This document shows, in pieces, positions 1 to 8,901 of a stretch of 64,000 nucleotides of DNA (position 1 is its first letter; each line of letters starts with the position of its first letter). The translations under genes were made by a program, and so were the position numbers. The DNA comes from Actinoplanes sp. NBRC 103695 (GTDB taxonomy: Bacteria > Actinomycetota > Actinomycetes > Mycobacteriales > Micromonosporaceae), in contig NZ_BSTL01000014.1 of the NCBI RefSeq assembly GCF_030269485.1, positions 1 to 64,000 on the forward strand, given 5' to 3'. The notes beneath the pieces are model-generated. The model had not been told where the DNA came from, searched no databases, and was given only the letters and a program-made list of their open reading frames with translations.

Positions 1-2
1 TC

Positions 3-1652
3 GCCAAATCCATCCCCGTCCTCATCGGCGCGCTCGCCGCCATCCTCGGCATCGGCGGCATCGCCACCAAGGTGAAGTCGTTCTTCCAGGCGCTGTCGAA
101 GCCGGTGATGAAGGCCGTCGACTGGGTCGTCGGAAAGATCGTCGGACTCGGCAAGAAAATCTGGGCCAAACTCAAGGCCAAGGCACGTGGTGGGGACGAC
201 TCCCCCGCGGGCAAACAGAAACGCCTCGATGCGGGCATGGCCGCCGCGGTCAAGGTACTCGACCGCTATGCCGGGCGACCGGTCACGAAGGCGGTCGTGA
301 CCCCGATGCTCGCCGCGATCCGCATCCGGTACGGCCTGGCCTCCCTCGACGTCGTGCCCGACGGCGAGAACTGGACGGCGGTCGGCAAGGTCAACCCGTC
401 CGCCCGGGCGAAGTCCCGGGCGAAGAACCTCGACCCGACGATCGAGGAGGAACGCCGGGCACAGGTCATCAAGAGCGCTCCGGCGAGGAGCAGGACTTTC
501 CTCGATCGCGTGTTCGACGACTGGTGGAAGCGTCAGCTGGGCCGCGCCAAGCTCTGGGGTGACACCAGCGTTCTCGACAAGGAGAAGCAGCAGGCCGTCG
601 AATGGGCATCCGCGGAGCCGGTCGCCGACACCATCTACCGCAAGTTCTTCGCCGGGCGCCCCAACGACCCGGCCGGGGACAACGCCTGGGTGACGGAGGT
701 GTTCGGGAACAAGAGCACCGTCCGGGTGGAACTGGTCGGCCGGGTCGGCAGGCTCGCGGCGGCCCGGCTCCGGCCGGATGTGCTCGCCGCGAATCCGGGG
801 AACGAACTGTATGAGCGGATGGCCTTCGTGCCCGGTGACGGCCATTACGGCCGGTTCGACCCCTTCCCGGTGCGCGACAAGGACGCCGACCCGGACCTCG
901 TGGCCGCCGTGAACGGCAGGATCATCGGATTCCTCGAGGCCATCGGCCAGGGTGCGACGATCGGTGGCATCGATTTCGCGAAGTTCAAGGAGCTCTGGAC
1001 GAAGGACACCAATTCGCGCGACTGGATCAAAAATCAGTTCCGCGAGGCGGACGGTGGAAAGCACGAGTGGATTCCCACGAACTACATCCCGAATGTGCTG
1101 GAGTTCGCCGTCAGCGGTGGGAGCAGGAACGCCGTCGCCCAGAACGCCAAGCGGGCCGCCGACTGGATCAGGCTGCACGACGCCTTCCGGTCGTTCACCA
1201 GCCACGTGATCTGGGAACTCACCCTGAAGCCGATCACCGGCCCGCTGGGCAAGGACGAGTTGCACGTCCACGTCGGCACGTTCTTCGACGGCCGCAGCCC
1301 GATGTTCAACGGCCGCGACGGCTACTGGCACGACACCTTGCGCGGTTACTTCGACCGGTTCACCCGTGATCATCCACAGGGGAGCGCTGGTCAGTTCATG
1401 AAGATCATGACGCATCACCTGTTGGCAGGTCACCTGATGTGGAACGGTGATTCTGCCACCATTGCGCCCGAACTGCGGGGACGCATCATCGACGCGACCT
1501 ACAAACTGGTGACGGCGACTCCGGAAGGAAAATTGATAAGCATCGAGCGCAAGCCCGGGCTCAGCGTCGAAGACCTCTGCGGTCACCACCGCCTGAATTT
1601 CCTGCAGGTTGTGGAAGACTTCGAGCGCGCGGCCAAGGCCATTTCGGGTTGA
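3..1652 (+). CDS. C-terminal part of a large DUF4157/eCIS-type protein (5' end outside window)
   Basis: The reading frame is open from base 3, so the true start lies upstream; an internal GTG at 72 is not a credible start. The first ~60 visible residues (small hydrophobic stretch with Gly-Ile-Gly-Gly-Ile-Ala, then KVKSFFQ...KPVMKAVDWVV...GKKIW) match the helical linker that in my knowledge recurs in large DUF4157 proteins near extracellular contractile injection (eCIS) loci. The following ~460 residues have no family I can name. They contain clustered histidines (KHEWIP near residue 360, ELHVHVG near residue 415, THHLLAGH near residue 460) that could bind metal or form an active site. A leucine-rich-repeat gene follows after 22 bases, an arrangement compatible with a toxin-immunity pair. 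Family linker: moderate confidence; effector role: inference. Confidence 0.6.
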   Translation, partial: AKSIPVLIGALAAILGIGGIATKVKSFFQALSKPVMKAVDWVVGKIVGLGKKIWAKLKAKARGGDDSPAGKQKRLDAGMAAAVKVLDRYAGRPVTKAVVTPMLAAIRIRYGLASLDVVPDGENWTAVGKVNPSARAKSRAKNLDPTIEEERRAQVIKSAPARSRTFLDRVFDDWWKRQLGRAKLWGDTSVLDKEKQQAVEWASAEPVADTIYRKFFAGRPNDPAGDNAWVTEVFGNKSTVRVELVGRVGRLAAARLRPDVLAANPGNELYERMAFVPGDGHYGRFDPFPVRDKDADPDLVAAVNGRIIGFLEAIGQGATIGGIDFAKFKELWTKDTNSRDWIKNQFREADGGKHEWIPTNYIPNVLEFAVSGGSRNAVAQNAKRAADWIRLHDAFRSFTSHVIWELTLKPITGPLGKDELHVHVGTFFDGRSPMFNGRDGYWHDTLRGYFDRFTRDHPQGSAGQFMKIMTHHLLAGHLMWNGDSATIAPELRGRIIDATYKLVTATPEGKLISIERKPGLSVEDLCGHHRLNFLQVVEDFERAAKAISG

Positions 1653-1674
1653 CCTGAAAGGATCTGTTGACACC

Positions 1675-2310
1675 ATGACGGGGACGTTGGATCCGGTCCT
1701 GCTCAGGAAGCTGCCGGCGAACGAGGCCGAGTGGCCGGCGCTCACCAAGCTCGCGGCCATGGGCGTGCGCGATCTGGCCGGCATCGAGCGTTGTTCGAGT
1801 CTGGAGATCCTGTCCCTGTCGGGGTGCGGCGACCTCGACGTCGGCCACCTCGCCGGCCTCCCGCACCTCGAGGTCCTCGAGATCTCCGACAGCGGACTGA
1901 CGTCGATCGAGGGTCTGGCCGGCCATCCCCGGCTCGGGTCCTTCATCCTCTCGCGCAACCTCGTCGCCGATCTTCGGCCGCTGCTGCAGATGCCCAGCCT
2001 CGGGATCGTCGACGTGGTGGGCAACCCGATCACCGACGACTCGTTCCACCAGGTGGTGCCCAAGCTGCAGGCGCAGGGAAAGTTCGTGCAGTGTTCGACG
2101 CGCGCGGACTGGCAGCTCACCCTGCGGTTGCGCGCCGCCGGCCTGCCGTTCAGCGTCTACCGCACGCAGGGCAAACTGCGCCTGGTCAGTCCCGGCCTGG
2201 ATCACACCGACTCGCCCGCCTTCGGCCACGTCGTCGTCTCCGCAGCGGAGATCGACCGCCTGCTGACCGACGATCCGGCCGGCGTCAACGCGCTCTTCGC
2301 GAAAGGGTGA
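1675..2310 (+). CDS. Leucine-rich-repeat protein
   Basis: A 211-residue protein starting at ATG 1675; an upstream in-frame ATG at 1609 lies inside the previous gene and is unlikely. Residues ~35-135 carry about five irregular LRR units, recognisable from LEILSLSGC, LEVLEISDSGL, LGSFILSRN and LGIVDVVGNPI at ~22-residue spacing. The C-terminal ~75 residues are not repeats. There is no signal peptide or membrane segment, so it should be cytoplasmic. It lies 22 bases behind the DUF4157-type gene and is probably co-transcribed. LRR proteins mediate protein binding; a role as immunity or adaptor protein for the upstream product is only inferred from position. Confidence 0.7.
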   Translation: MTGTLDPVLLRKLPANEAEWPALTKLAAMGVRDLAGIERCSSLEILSLSGCGDLDVGHLAGLPHLEVLEISDSGLTSIEGLAGHPRLGSFILSRNLVADLRPLLQMPSLGIVDVVGNPITDDSFHQVVPKLQAQGKFVQCSTRADWQLTLRLRAAGLPFSVYRTQGKLRLVSPGLDHTDSPAFGHVVVSAAEIDRLLTDDPAGVNALFAKG

Positions 2311-2328
2311 GGACACCTGGCAGACCGG

Positions 2329-2655
2329 CTAGGTCAGATCACCGGGGGCGGTGAGGTGGCCGGTCACGGCGGTCGCCGCGGCCACCGGCGGGCTGACCAG
2401 GTGGGTGCGGGCGCCCAGGCCCCGCCGGCCCTCGAAGTTGCGGTTGGACGTGGACGCGCTGCGGGCACCACGAGCATGGAGACACTGGAAGCCACCGAAC
2501 GGCCCCGGAGCACGTCGGCCGCGGCGCGCAGGTCCTCGATGCGGCCGTTGGTGCAGTTGCCGATGACGAGTGTCGACCGGGATGTCCCGGACGGCTGCGC
2601 CGGGCGTCAGGTCCATGTAGCGCAGGGCGGCCGAAGCGGCGTCGCGCTGGGTGGG
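2329..2655 (-). pseudogene. leuC: leuC remnant (3-isopropylmalate dehydratase large subunit, C-terminal piece)
   Basis: Three reading frames of the minus strand each hold a recognisable slice of LeuC. One reads [10 protein letters not shown] and DIPVDT, the next reads [21 protein letters not shown], and the last reads [12 protein letters not shown]...[15 protein letters not shown] to a stop at 2329. So there is at least one frameshift, and about 50 residues are missing between the NCTNGR and [10 protein letters not shown] blocks, a segment that normally holds two of the Fe-S cysteines. The upstream two thirds of the gene are absent; at about 2690 the sequence switches to an ABC permease fragment. 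It cannot encode a working enzyme. Confidence 0.75.
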
Positions 2656-2694
2656 ATCGGGAAGTCCCCGGGGAACGGAACGACGCCGGCGTAT

Positions 2695-2893
2695 GCCGAT
2701 TGACAGGTCGAACTCCTGGACGGCCAGCGACAGCATCACGCCCAGCGCGGCGATCAGGATGACCGTCTGGGTGCTGAGGATCAGCTTCACCGTGGACAGC
2801 GACCCGAAAGGTGTCCGAGCGCCACGAGAAGAACGCGATGATCAAGACCCAGACCGCCGCGACCGCGTACTTCTCGACGGCCTCACGAGGCGA
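2695..2893 (-). pseudogene. N-terminal fragment of a sugar-type ABC permease
   Basis: On the minus strand, directly behind the cysteine-hydrolase stop codon, two frames give [20 protein letters not shown] and, after a frameshift near 2810, [20 protein letters not shown]...QEFDLSIG. This resembles the start of RbsC-like (BPD_transp_2) permeases: first transmembrane helix, then the second helix ending in a DLSxG motif. Only about 65 of ~320 residues remain before the sequence runs into the leuC remnant. It suggests the hydantoinase operon once continued with an uptake transporter that was deleted. Confidence 0.55.
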
Positions 2894-3509
2894 GCCTCTT
2901 CAGCACGGCGTCCTCGTCCCACACCTCGGCGTACTTGGCCGCCATGTCGAACAGGTTCGCCTCGTGCGGGCGGGGGTCGCGGTCGCCGACGGCCTGGCGG
3001 ATCACGATCGGCAGGAAGCCGTACGAGATGGCGTCGACCGCCGAGGCCCGTACGCATCCGCTCGTGCTGACCCCGCAGACCAGCAGCGTGTCGATCTTCG
3101 CCGCGGCCAGAGTGCTGGCCAGCGTGGTGCCGAAGAACGCGCTCGCGTACTGCTTGGTGATCACCAGGTCGTTCTCGGCAGGACCCAGCACCGGCATGAT
3201 CTCCCCGAGGTTGCTGCCGGAGCCCTCGACGAAGTGCCGGAGCGCGCCGACCTTCTTGAAGAAGAGGCCACCGTCGACACCGCCGGGCCCGTAGACCACC
3301 CTCGTGAAGATGACGGGTACGCCGGCCCTGCGCGCCGCGTCGACAACGCGGGCGGCGGACTCCAAGCACTCACAAGACCCCATGTAGAGCTCGGCGCCGG
3401 GCTCGAAGTAGGCCCGGACCATGTCAATCACCAGCACGGCCGGCGAAAGGCCCCAGTCCAGCTTCTGCCCGAAGCCGGCGCCCTCGTAGTCGTCGTTCAG
3501 ATCGCTCAT
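2883..3509 (-). CDS. Isochorismatase-fold cysteine hydrolase, N-carbamoylsarcosine amidase-like
   Basis: A 208-residue cytoplasmic hydrolase. ATG 3509 is chosen because it overlaps the hyuB stop as ATGA, a translational-coupling arrangement. The family's catalytic residues are visible: Asp in VLVIDMV (about residue 29), Lys in VITKQYASAFFGTTL (about 117) and Cys in CGVSTSGCVRASA (about 153). The N-terminal VLVIDMVRAYFEPG block is typical of N-carbamoylsarcosine amidohydrolases, which remove the carbamoyl group as CO2 and ammonia. It sits last in an operon with hydantoinase subunits, so it probably hydrolyses the carbamoyl product of hydantoin opening. The exact substrate (carbamoylsarcosine or another N-carbamoyl amino acid) cannot be read from sequence. 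Confidence 0.85.
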   Translation of the reverse strand: MSDLNDDYEGAGFGQKLDWGLSPAVLVIDMVRAYFEPGAELYMGSCECLESAARVVDAARRAGVPVIFTRVVYGPGGVDGGLFFKKVGALRHFVEGSGSNLGEIMPVLGPAENDLVITKQYASAFFGTTLASTLAAAKIDTLLVCGVSTSGCVRASAVDAISYGFLPIVIRQAVGDRDPRPHEANLFDMAAKYAEVWDEDAVLKRLAS

Positions 3510-5377
3510 GCCGAAGCCGGAGCCTTCGGTGCCGGCAGACCGGTCTCGGCCAGACAATTGGCCAGGATCTCCGCCATCGGCGGGCCCATGTTGAAGACGG
3601 GCGGCTTCTCCGGCCGCTCCGACCGCAGCCGAGCACGAAGCTCGTCCGTGGCCCCGATGTCCACCGACCCGTCAGCGCCCAGCACCACGCCGTACCGTGC
3701 GGCGCCCTCGGCCGAGACGAGCCCGCGCCGGACCTCGAGCGCGACCAGGTCGGGGTCGCGGGCCAAGGGGTCGCCCCAGCCGCCGCCGCCCCAGGTGACG
3801 AAGTGCAGCACGTCGCCCTTGGCGACCGCCACGTCGTGCACCTTGCTGGGCAGGATCTCTCGGGTTCCGTCGGCCCGGTCGACCCACTTCCGGCCGCGGG
3901 CGCCCGGGTCACCGCCGTTCACACCCCAGGGGTACGTGAGCCAGCGGTCGTCGTGGATGGCGATGGTGCCCGGCTGCAGGAAGCGGTAGGCCACGTCCAC
4001 GCCGTTGCCACCCCGGTGCAGTCCGGCGCCGCCGGTGTCGGCGACCGTCTCCCACCGCTCGATGCGCAGCGGGTAGTAGGACTCCAGGTACTCGCACGGG
4101 ATGTTGACGAACGACGGCCACAGCGAGTGCCCGTCCGGCCCGTCGCCGATCGGCCGCCCGGGGATGCCGCCGAACCCGATCGAGTAGAGCTGGAACCACT
4201 CACCCTTGCGCTCGCCGTCCGCGTAGTTGCCGGAATACATGAAGTGCGGCGAGGAGGAGAAGCCGGCCGCGTTCAGCAGGTCCGGGTTCTTCTGGCCGAG
4301 CAGGCCGCCGAACAGGTCGAAGATGCGCCCGATGCCGTGGTTGCGGGCGTTCAGCGCGGCCGGGAAGTCCGGTTTCCAGAACGACTTGTCCGGGATCACC
4401 ACGTCGATCAGCGGATAGAACCCGTCGTTCCAGAGGATCTGCGGGTCCGCCACGGTGATCATGTAGATCCCGAAGAACATCTTGGCGAGGTTCTCGTTGA
4501 TGTAGTAGTTGATCGGTCCGGGCGACTGCGGCGAGCTGCCGGTGAAGTCCAGGAGCACCTTGTCGCCGGTCCGGGTGAGCGACAGGGTCACCTGGTACGG
4601 CCCGAAGCCGACGCCGTCGTCACAGATCCAGTCCGAGAAGCTGATCTTCTCGCCGTCCGCGAACACGGTCCGCAGCAGCACCTTCATCGCCTGGTAGTTC
4701 CGGTCGAGAAGGGCGTCCAATGCCGACGTGTACGTGTCCACGCCGAACCGCGCGCACAGCTCCTGGATCCGGCGGGACGCGGTGCGGCAGGCCGCCACGA
4801 TGCCGTTCAGGTCGGCCCGGTTCCAGTCCGGCTGCCGCACCTGGTTGAGGATGATCCGCAGCGCGTCCTCGTTGAGCACCCCGCCGCTGTACAGCTTGAA
4901 GGGCGGGATGATCACACCCTCCTCGAAGATGGTGTGCGCGTCGGTCGGCATCGAGCTGACCGTCTTGCCGCCGACGTCGGACATGTGCCCGAACATCGAC
5001 GACCAGCCGACCACCCGGCCGTCGAAGTAGATCGGCATCACCACCAGCCAGTCGTTGGCGTGGCTGATCGCGCCGTCGCAGGAGTACGGGTCGGACGTGA
5101 GCAGCACGTCGCCCTCTTCGATGGTGCCCTCGAACCGGCCGAGCAGCGCCGGGATCGAGAGGCCGAACTGGCCGACGACCATCTTGCCCTCGGGGTCGCC
5201 GATCAGCGGGAACTCGTCGTGCTGCTCACGGATGCCCGGCGACAGCGCGGTCCGGAACAGCACCTCGTCCATCTCGTAGCGGGCGTTGCGCAGCGCGTTC
5301 TCGATGATGTCCAGCGTCACCGGGTCGACGTCGACCCGGGTCACCGGGCTGGTCGCGGTCTCGATGGTCTCTGCCAT
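3506..5377 (-). CDS. hyuB: Hydantoinase B / oxoprolinase family subunit
   Basis: A 623-residue protein, close to the usual 550-650 for HyuB, starting at ATG 5377 only 3 bases after the hyuA stop. It opens with DPVTLDIIENALRNARYEMDE, the standard HyuB N-terminus, and keeps the family blocks ISHANDWLV, GHMSDVGGKT and NARNHGIGR. With HyuA it forms an ATP-dependent hydantoinase or oxoprolinase that opens a cyclic amide. Cytoplasmic. The downstream hydrolase start overlaps its stop codon, so the three genes are probably translated from one message. Substrate specificity is not readable. Confidence 0.92.
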   Translation of the reverse strand: MAETIETATSPVTRVDVDPVTLDIIENALRNARYEMDEVLFRTALSPGIREQHDEFPLIGDPEGKMVVGQFGLSIPALLGRFEGTIEEGDVLLTSDPYSCDGAISHANDWLVVMPIYFDGRVVGWSSMFGHMSDVGGKTVSSMPTDAHTIFEEGVIIPPFKLYSGGVLNEDALRIILNQVRQPDWNRADLNGIVAACRTASRRIQELCARFGVDTYTSALDALLDRNYQAMKVLLRTVFADGEKISFSDWICDDGVGFGPYQVTLSLTRTGDKVLLDFTGSSPQSPGPINYYINENLAKMFFGIYMITVADPQILWNDGFYPLIDVVIPDKSFWKPDFPAALNARNHGIGRIFDLFGGLLGQKNPDLLNAAGFSSSPHFMYSGNYADGERKGEWFQLYSIGFGGIPGRPIGDGPDGHSLWPSFVNIPCEYLESYYPLRIERWETVADTGGAGLHRGGNGVDVAYRFLQPGTIAIHDDRWLTYPWGVNGGDPGARGRKWVDRADGTREILPSKVHDVAVAKGDVLHFVTWGGGGWGDPLARDPDLVALEVRRGLVSAEGAARYGVVLGADGSVDIGATDELRARLRSERPEKPPVFNMGPPMAEILANCLAETGLPAPKAPASA

Positions 5378-5380
5378 GGC

Positions 5381-7429
5381 TCACTCCCCCAACGGGCGGA
5401 TCAGGAGGCACCCGCTGGGGTGCACGGTGGCGGCGTGTCCCGGCAGGACCAGCGTGGTGCTGTCCATCTCGGTGACGATCGCCGGTCCCTGGACGACGTT
5501 GCCGGCCAGCAGCCGGCCACGGTCGTAGACGGTGGCCTCGGTCGAGGCGCCGTCGACGTACACGGTCGTGGTGGTGCGGGCCGCGGCCGACGGGTCCTCG
5601 GCCCCGGCCGCCAGCTCGGTGGCCTTCACGTGCGGGCGCGGCCCGGAGACCGCGGCGCGGACGGCGACCAGCTCCTGCTCGTTCTTGAGCAGGAAGGAGA
5701 ACAGCCGCTCGTGCTCAGTGTCGAACGCCTTGGCCAGCGCTTCGAGCCCGCCGCCCCGGCCGTCGAACGCGGTGACGTCGGCCGGCACGGTGATCTCGAA
5801 ACCCTGGCCGTGGTAACGGATGTCGACCTGGTAGCTGACCGTCTGGTCGGCCGGGTCGACGCCCTCCGCGGTGACGGTGGCCGCCGCGCTCCCGGCCAGC
5901 TCCGCGAAGATGCCGCGCAGCTCGTCGTCGGTCAGGTCGGAGAACTTCCTGATGTACGTGCGGGCGGACTCGTCGCGCAGTCCGGTGGTGGCGTCGCCGT
6001 ACGCGCACAGCACGCCCGGCGACGGCGGGATGATCACCGGCCACGCCCCGGTCAGCCTGCCCAGCGCGTTGGCGTGCAACGGTCCGGCGCCGCCGAACGC
6101 GACCAGCGCGAAGTCGCGGGGGTCGTACCCCTGCTGCACCGAGACCAGCCGCAGCGCGCCGAACATGTTCTCGTTGACGATGTCGACGATGCCCGCGGCC
6201 GCCGCCTCCGGCGAGCCCAGGCCCATCGCGTCGGCGACCGTGGCGACCGCCGTCCGGGCCGCCGCCGCGTCCATCGAGATCTCGCCGCCGGCCAGCTCGC
6301 CGGGCAGATGACCGAGCACCACGTTGGCGTCGGTCACGGTCGGCTCCTGACCGCCCTTGCCGTACGCGGCCGGGCCCGGGTCGGCGCCGGCCGACTGCGG
6401 GCCGACACGCAACGCTTTGGTCAGCGCGGGCACGTGGGCGATCGAGCCGCCGCCGGCGCCGACCGTCCGCACGTCCACCGACGAGGAGCGCACCTTGAGG
6501 TCGCCGACCTGGGTCTCCCGGCCGATCCGCGGGATGCCGTCCTGCACCAGCGCCACGTCGGTCGAGGTGCCGCCCATGTCGAAGGTCAGCAGGTCGCTGA
6601 ACCCGGCCTGGGTGGCCGCCCAGACCGCGCCGCTGACACCGCCGGCCGGGCCGGAGAGCAGCATCGTCACCGGGTTGTCGGTGGCCGCGCCGGCGTTGGA
6701 CAGGCCGCCGTCGCTGCGCAGGATGTAGAGCTTCCGGTCGATCTTGCCGGCCATGTTGGCCAGGTAGCGGCCGGCCTGCGGCTGCACGTACGCGTTGGCG
6801 ACCGTGGTGATGGTCCGCTCGTACTCGCGCAGTTCGGGCAGGACGGAACCGGACAGCGACACCGGCACGCCGGGCAGCTCCTCCGCGGCGATCTCACCGA
6901 TCCGCTTCTCGTGGCGCGCGTCCACGTACGAGTTGATCAGCGCCACCGCCAGGGCCTCGATGCCGGCCTCGCGCAGCGTACGCAGCTTGACCCGGATGTC
7001 CTCCTCGTCGAGCACGGTGACGATCTCGCCGTCGGCGCCGATCCGCTCGATCGCCTCGACCGTGTTCTCCAGGGCCGCCAGCGGCTCGGGCTTGGGCCAG
7101 ATGATCCAGCCGGCCAGGCCACCGGGTACGAACGACCGCGCGATCTGCAGCACCTGCCGGAACCCGTCGGTGGTGACCAGCCCGACCCGGGCGCCCTTGC
7201 CCTCCAGGATCGCGTTGGTCGCCACCGTCGTGCCGTGCAGCACCTGCCCGATCTCGGACAGTGAGGTGTTCGCCGCCGCGCAGACCTTCTCGATGCCGTT
7301 CAGCACGCCGATCGACTGGTCCTGCGGTGTGGACGGGGTCTTGGCGCGGTACGACTCGCCGCTGTCCTCGTCGATGAGAAGGATGTCGGTGAACGTGCCG
7401 CCGACATCAACGCCCAATCGGTATCGCAT
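5381..7429 (-). CDS. hyuA: Hydantoinase A / oxoprolinase family subunit
   Basis: A 682-residue protein with the ASKHA-type ATP-binding start RLGVDVGGTFTDILLID, the second phosphate motif LTFDMGGTSTDVALV (around residue 280) and VVAFGGAGPLHA-like block ALVAFGGAGPLHANALG (around residue 440). These define the ATP-binding subunit of N-methylhydantoinase/5-oxoprolinase enzymes. ATG 7429 is the natural start, right at the GVDVGGTFTD motif. It lies 17 bases behind the CaiB-like remnant and 3 bases ahead of hyuB. Length is normal and no damage is visible, in contrast to the flanking fragments. Confidence 0.92.
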   Translation of the reverse strand: MRYRLGVDVGGTFTDILLIDEDSGESYRAKTPSTPQDQSIGVLNGIEKVCAAANTSLSEIGQVLHGTTVATNAILEGKGARVGLVTTDGFRQVLQIARSFVPGGLAGWIIWPKPEPLAALENTVEAIERIGADGEIVTVLDEEDIRVKLRTLREAGIEALAVALINSYVDARHEKRIGEIAAEELPGVPVSLSGSVLPELREYERTITTVANAYVQPQAGRYLANMAGKIDRKLYILRSDGGLSNAGAATDNPVTMLLSGPAGGVSGAVWAATQAGFSDLLTFDMGGTSTDVALVQDGIPRIGRETQVGDLKVRSSSVDVRTVGAGGGSIAHVPALTKALRVGPQSAGADPGPAAYGKGGQEPTVTDANVVLGHLPGELAGGEISMDAAAARTAVATVADAMGLGSPEAAAAGIVDIVNENMFGALRLVSVQQGYDPRDFALVAFGGAGPLHANALGRLTGAWPVIIPPSPGVLCAYGDATTGLRDESARTYIRKFSDLTDDELRGIFAELAGSAAATVTAEGVDPADQTVSYQVDIRYHGQGFEITVPADVTAFDGRGGGLEALAKAFDTEHERLFSFLLKNEQELVAVRAAVSGPRPHVKATELAAGAEDPSAAARTTTTVYVDGASTEATVYDRGRLLAGNVVQGPAIVTEMDSTTLVLPGHAATVHPSGCLLIRPLGE

Positions 7430-7446
7430 CCGCGCCTCCCTCAGTC

Positions 7447-8169
7447 TCAGATGACGCCGGCCGCCGAGAGCCGGCCCAGGTCGTCGTCGCCGAGGCCGAG
7501 CAGGCCCCGGTAGATCTCGTCGTTGCTGGACCCCAGCGCCGGCCCGGTCGAGCGAACCTTGCCCGGGGTGGCCGAGAGCTTCGGGAAGACGCTCTGCATG
7601 GGCAGGTCGCCCAGCTCGGCGTCGGGCACCGTGACGATCGCCTCGCGCGCCGCGAAGTGGGGGTCGGCGAACATGTCCCCGGCCTTGTAGATGCGCCCGG
7701 CCGGCACGCCGGCCTGGTGCAGCGCGTCGAGCAGCTCGTCGGCGCCGAAGGCGTACGGACCGGTCTGGCCGTAGCCGGTCACCCGGGTGACGATCAGGCG
7801 GGGGTTGATCTCCCAGAGCCGCTCCGGGGACAGGTTCCAGCGCTCCAGGGTGCCCGGCCGGAAGTTCTCCAGGAGGACGTCGGCCTTGGCGGCCAGCTTG
7901 CGGACCAGGTCCTGGCCCTCAGGTGAGCGCAGGTCGGCGGTGACCGACTTCTTGTTGCGGGCGACGACCGGCCACCACAGCGACCTGCCGTACGGCTTCT
8001 CCCGGCCCCACTGGCGCATCGGGTCGCCCGCCTTGGGGTCCTCGACCTTGATGATCACGGCGCCGAAGTCGCCCATCAGCTGGCCGCAGAACGGGCCCGC
8101 CGGCAGCTGACCGAGCTCGATCACTCGGACGTCCTGCAACGGCATGCCGCGGTCAAGGGCTTCACTCAT
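7447..8169 (-). pseudogene. CaiB/BaiF CoA-transferase with a large in-frame internal deletion
   Basis: An open frame of 240 codons, whereas the family has about 380-400. The N-terminal part is normal (LQDVRVIELGQLPAGPFCGQ, DFGAVIIKVE, LRSPEGQDLVRKL, NFRPGTLERW, VTGYGQTGPYA), including the Asp-containing KSVTADLRSP block. It then jumps to the C-terminal part (DELLDALHQAGVPAGRIY, ADPHFAAREAIVTV). Roughly 150-180 residues of the large domain are missing between GPYA and DELLDAL, near base 7750, without a frameshift. CoA transfer activity is unlikely. ATG 8169 overlaps the stop of the GntR fragment upstream. Confidence 0.75.
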
Positions 8170-8442
8170 GCTCGAGCCTCCATAGGCATGCGCTCCCGGC
8201 CCTCGCCTGCGAGGCCGTCGTCTTGTCCGGCTGGTTGCCGCTCGGTGCAGTCGCTCAGCCCGTCTCCTCGGTCGGTGGGTTGGGTCCGGCGCTGCCGGGG
8301 GCCGAGCAGCGACGCCCGGGCCGACAACAGGTGCGCGTGCATGACCGCCTCGGCCCGGTCGGCGTCGCGGGCACGGAGAGCGGCCACGATCTCGAGGTGG
8401 TGGTCGGTGCTGCGCCGCCGGGCCGCCTCGTCGGGTGCCGCA
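8166..8442 (-). pseudogene. C-terminal fragment of a GntR/FadR-type regulator
   Basis: In one minus-strand frame the sequence reads DEAARRRSTDHHLEIVAALRARDADRAEAVMHAHLLSAR and ends at 8166, overlapping the CaiB-like start. The EIVAALRARDADRAEAVMHAHL block is the last helix pair of FCD ligand-binding domains. The DNA-binding N-terminal half is gone: at about 8440 the sequence changes into a plus-strand HMG-CoA lyase fragment. Position suggests it once regulated the CaiB-hydantoinase operon. Confidence 0.55.
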
Positions 8443-8761
8443 GACGGCCGACGCCGAGGCGGTCATGGCGGGCGTGCCCCGCCGGCCCGACGTGCGCTAC
8501 ATCGGGCTCGTGGTGAACCAGCGCGGCCTCGACCGCGCGCTCGCCGCGGGCGTGGACGAGGTCAACGCGATCGTCGTCGCGACGGAGACGTTCTGCCAGC
8601 GCAACCAGGGTATGTCGATCGCCGGGGCGGTGGGCTCGTTCGCCGCCATCAGCGAGCGGGCGCACGACGGCGACCTGGGCGTCACCGCCACCGTCGGCGC
8701 GAGCTTCGGCTGCCCGTTCGCCCCCAACGCCACCGGCAACATCCCGGGAGATCTGGCGTGA
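8435..8761 (+). pseudogene. Internal fragment of a hydroxymethylglutaryl-CoA lyase-like protein
   Basis: The plus frame reads VPQTADAEAVMAGVPRRPDV, RYIGLVVNQRGLDRALAAGVDEVN, VATETFCQRNQGMS and GASFGCPF, a clear piece of the DRE-TIM metallolyase barrel of HMG-CoA lyases (normally ~300 residues). About 45 N-terminal residues and everything after the GCPF block (about half the protein) are absent. After GCPF the frame continues with 13 unrelated residues (ending NIPGDLA) to a stop at 8761, probably the tail of another gene joined at a deletion point. Confidence 0.65.
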
Positions 8762-8901
8762 AAGCCGCCGTCCTCACGTCACTCGGCGAGGCTCAGATCA
8801 AGTCCATCCAGCTCCCCCAGGCCGTGGTCTCCGCGACCGCCACGCTTTCCGCGATCGCCGGCGGGAGCGGACGGACCCACGTTCAGGTCGGTCCGGGGTG
8901 A
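8758..8901 (+). pseudogene. Start of a zinc alcohol dehydrogenase-like gene, truncated
   Basis: A GTG at 8758, preceded by GGGAGA, opens VKAAVLTSLGE, the usual first residues of zinc-dependent alcohol dehydrogenases. The resemblance ends after about 11 residues and the frame stops at 8901. Its start overlaps the previous stop as GTGA, so the original genes were probably coupled. Only this short N-terminal stub supports the identification. Confidence 0.35.

Noticed and set aside
3803-7264. 1153-codon plus-strand open frame
   Set aside because: It is antisense to hyuA and hyuB, whose protein motifs are unmistakable; such long antisense frames are a by-product of high-GC codon use.
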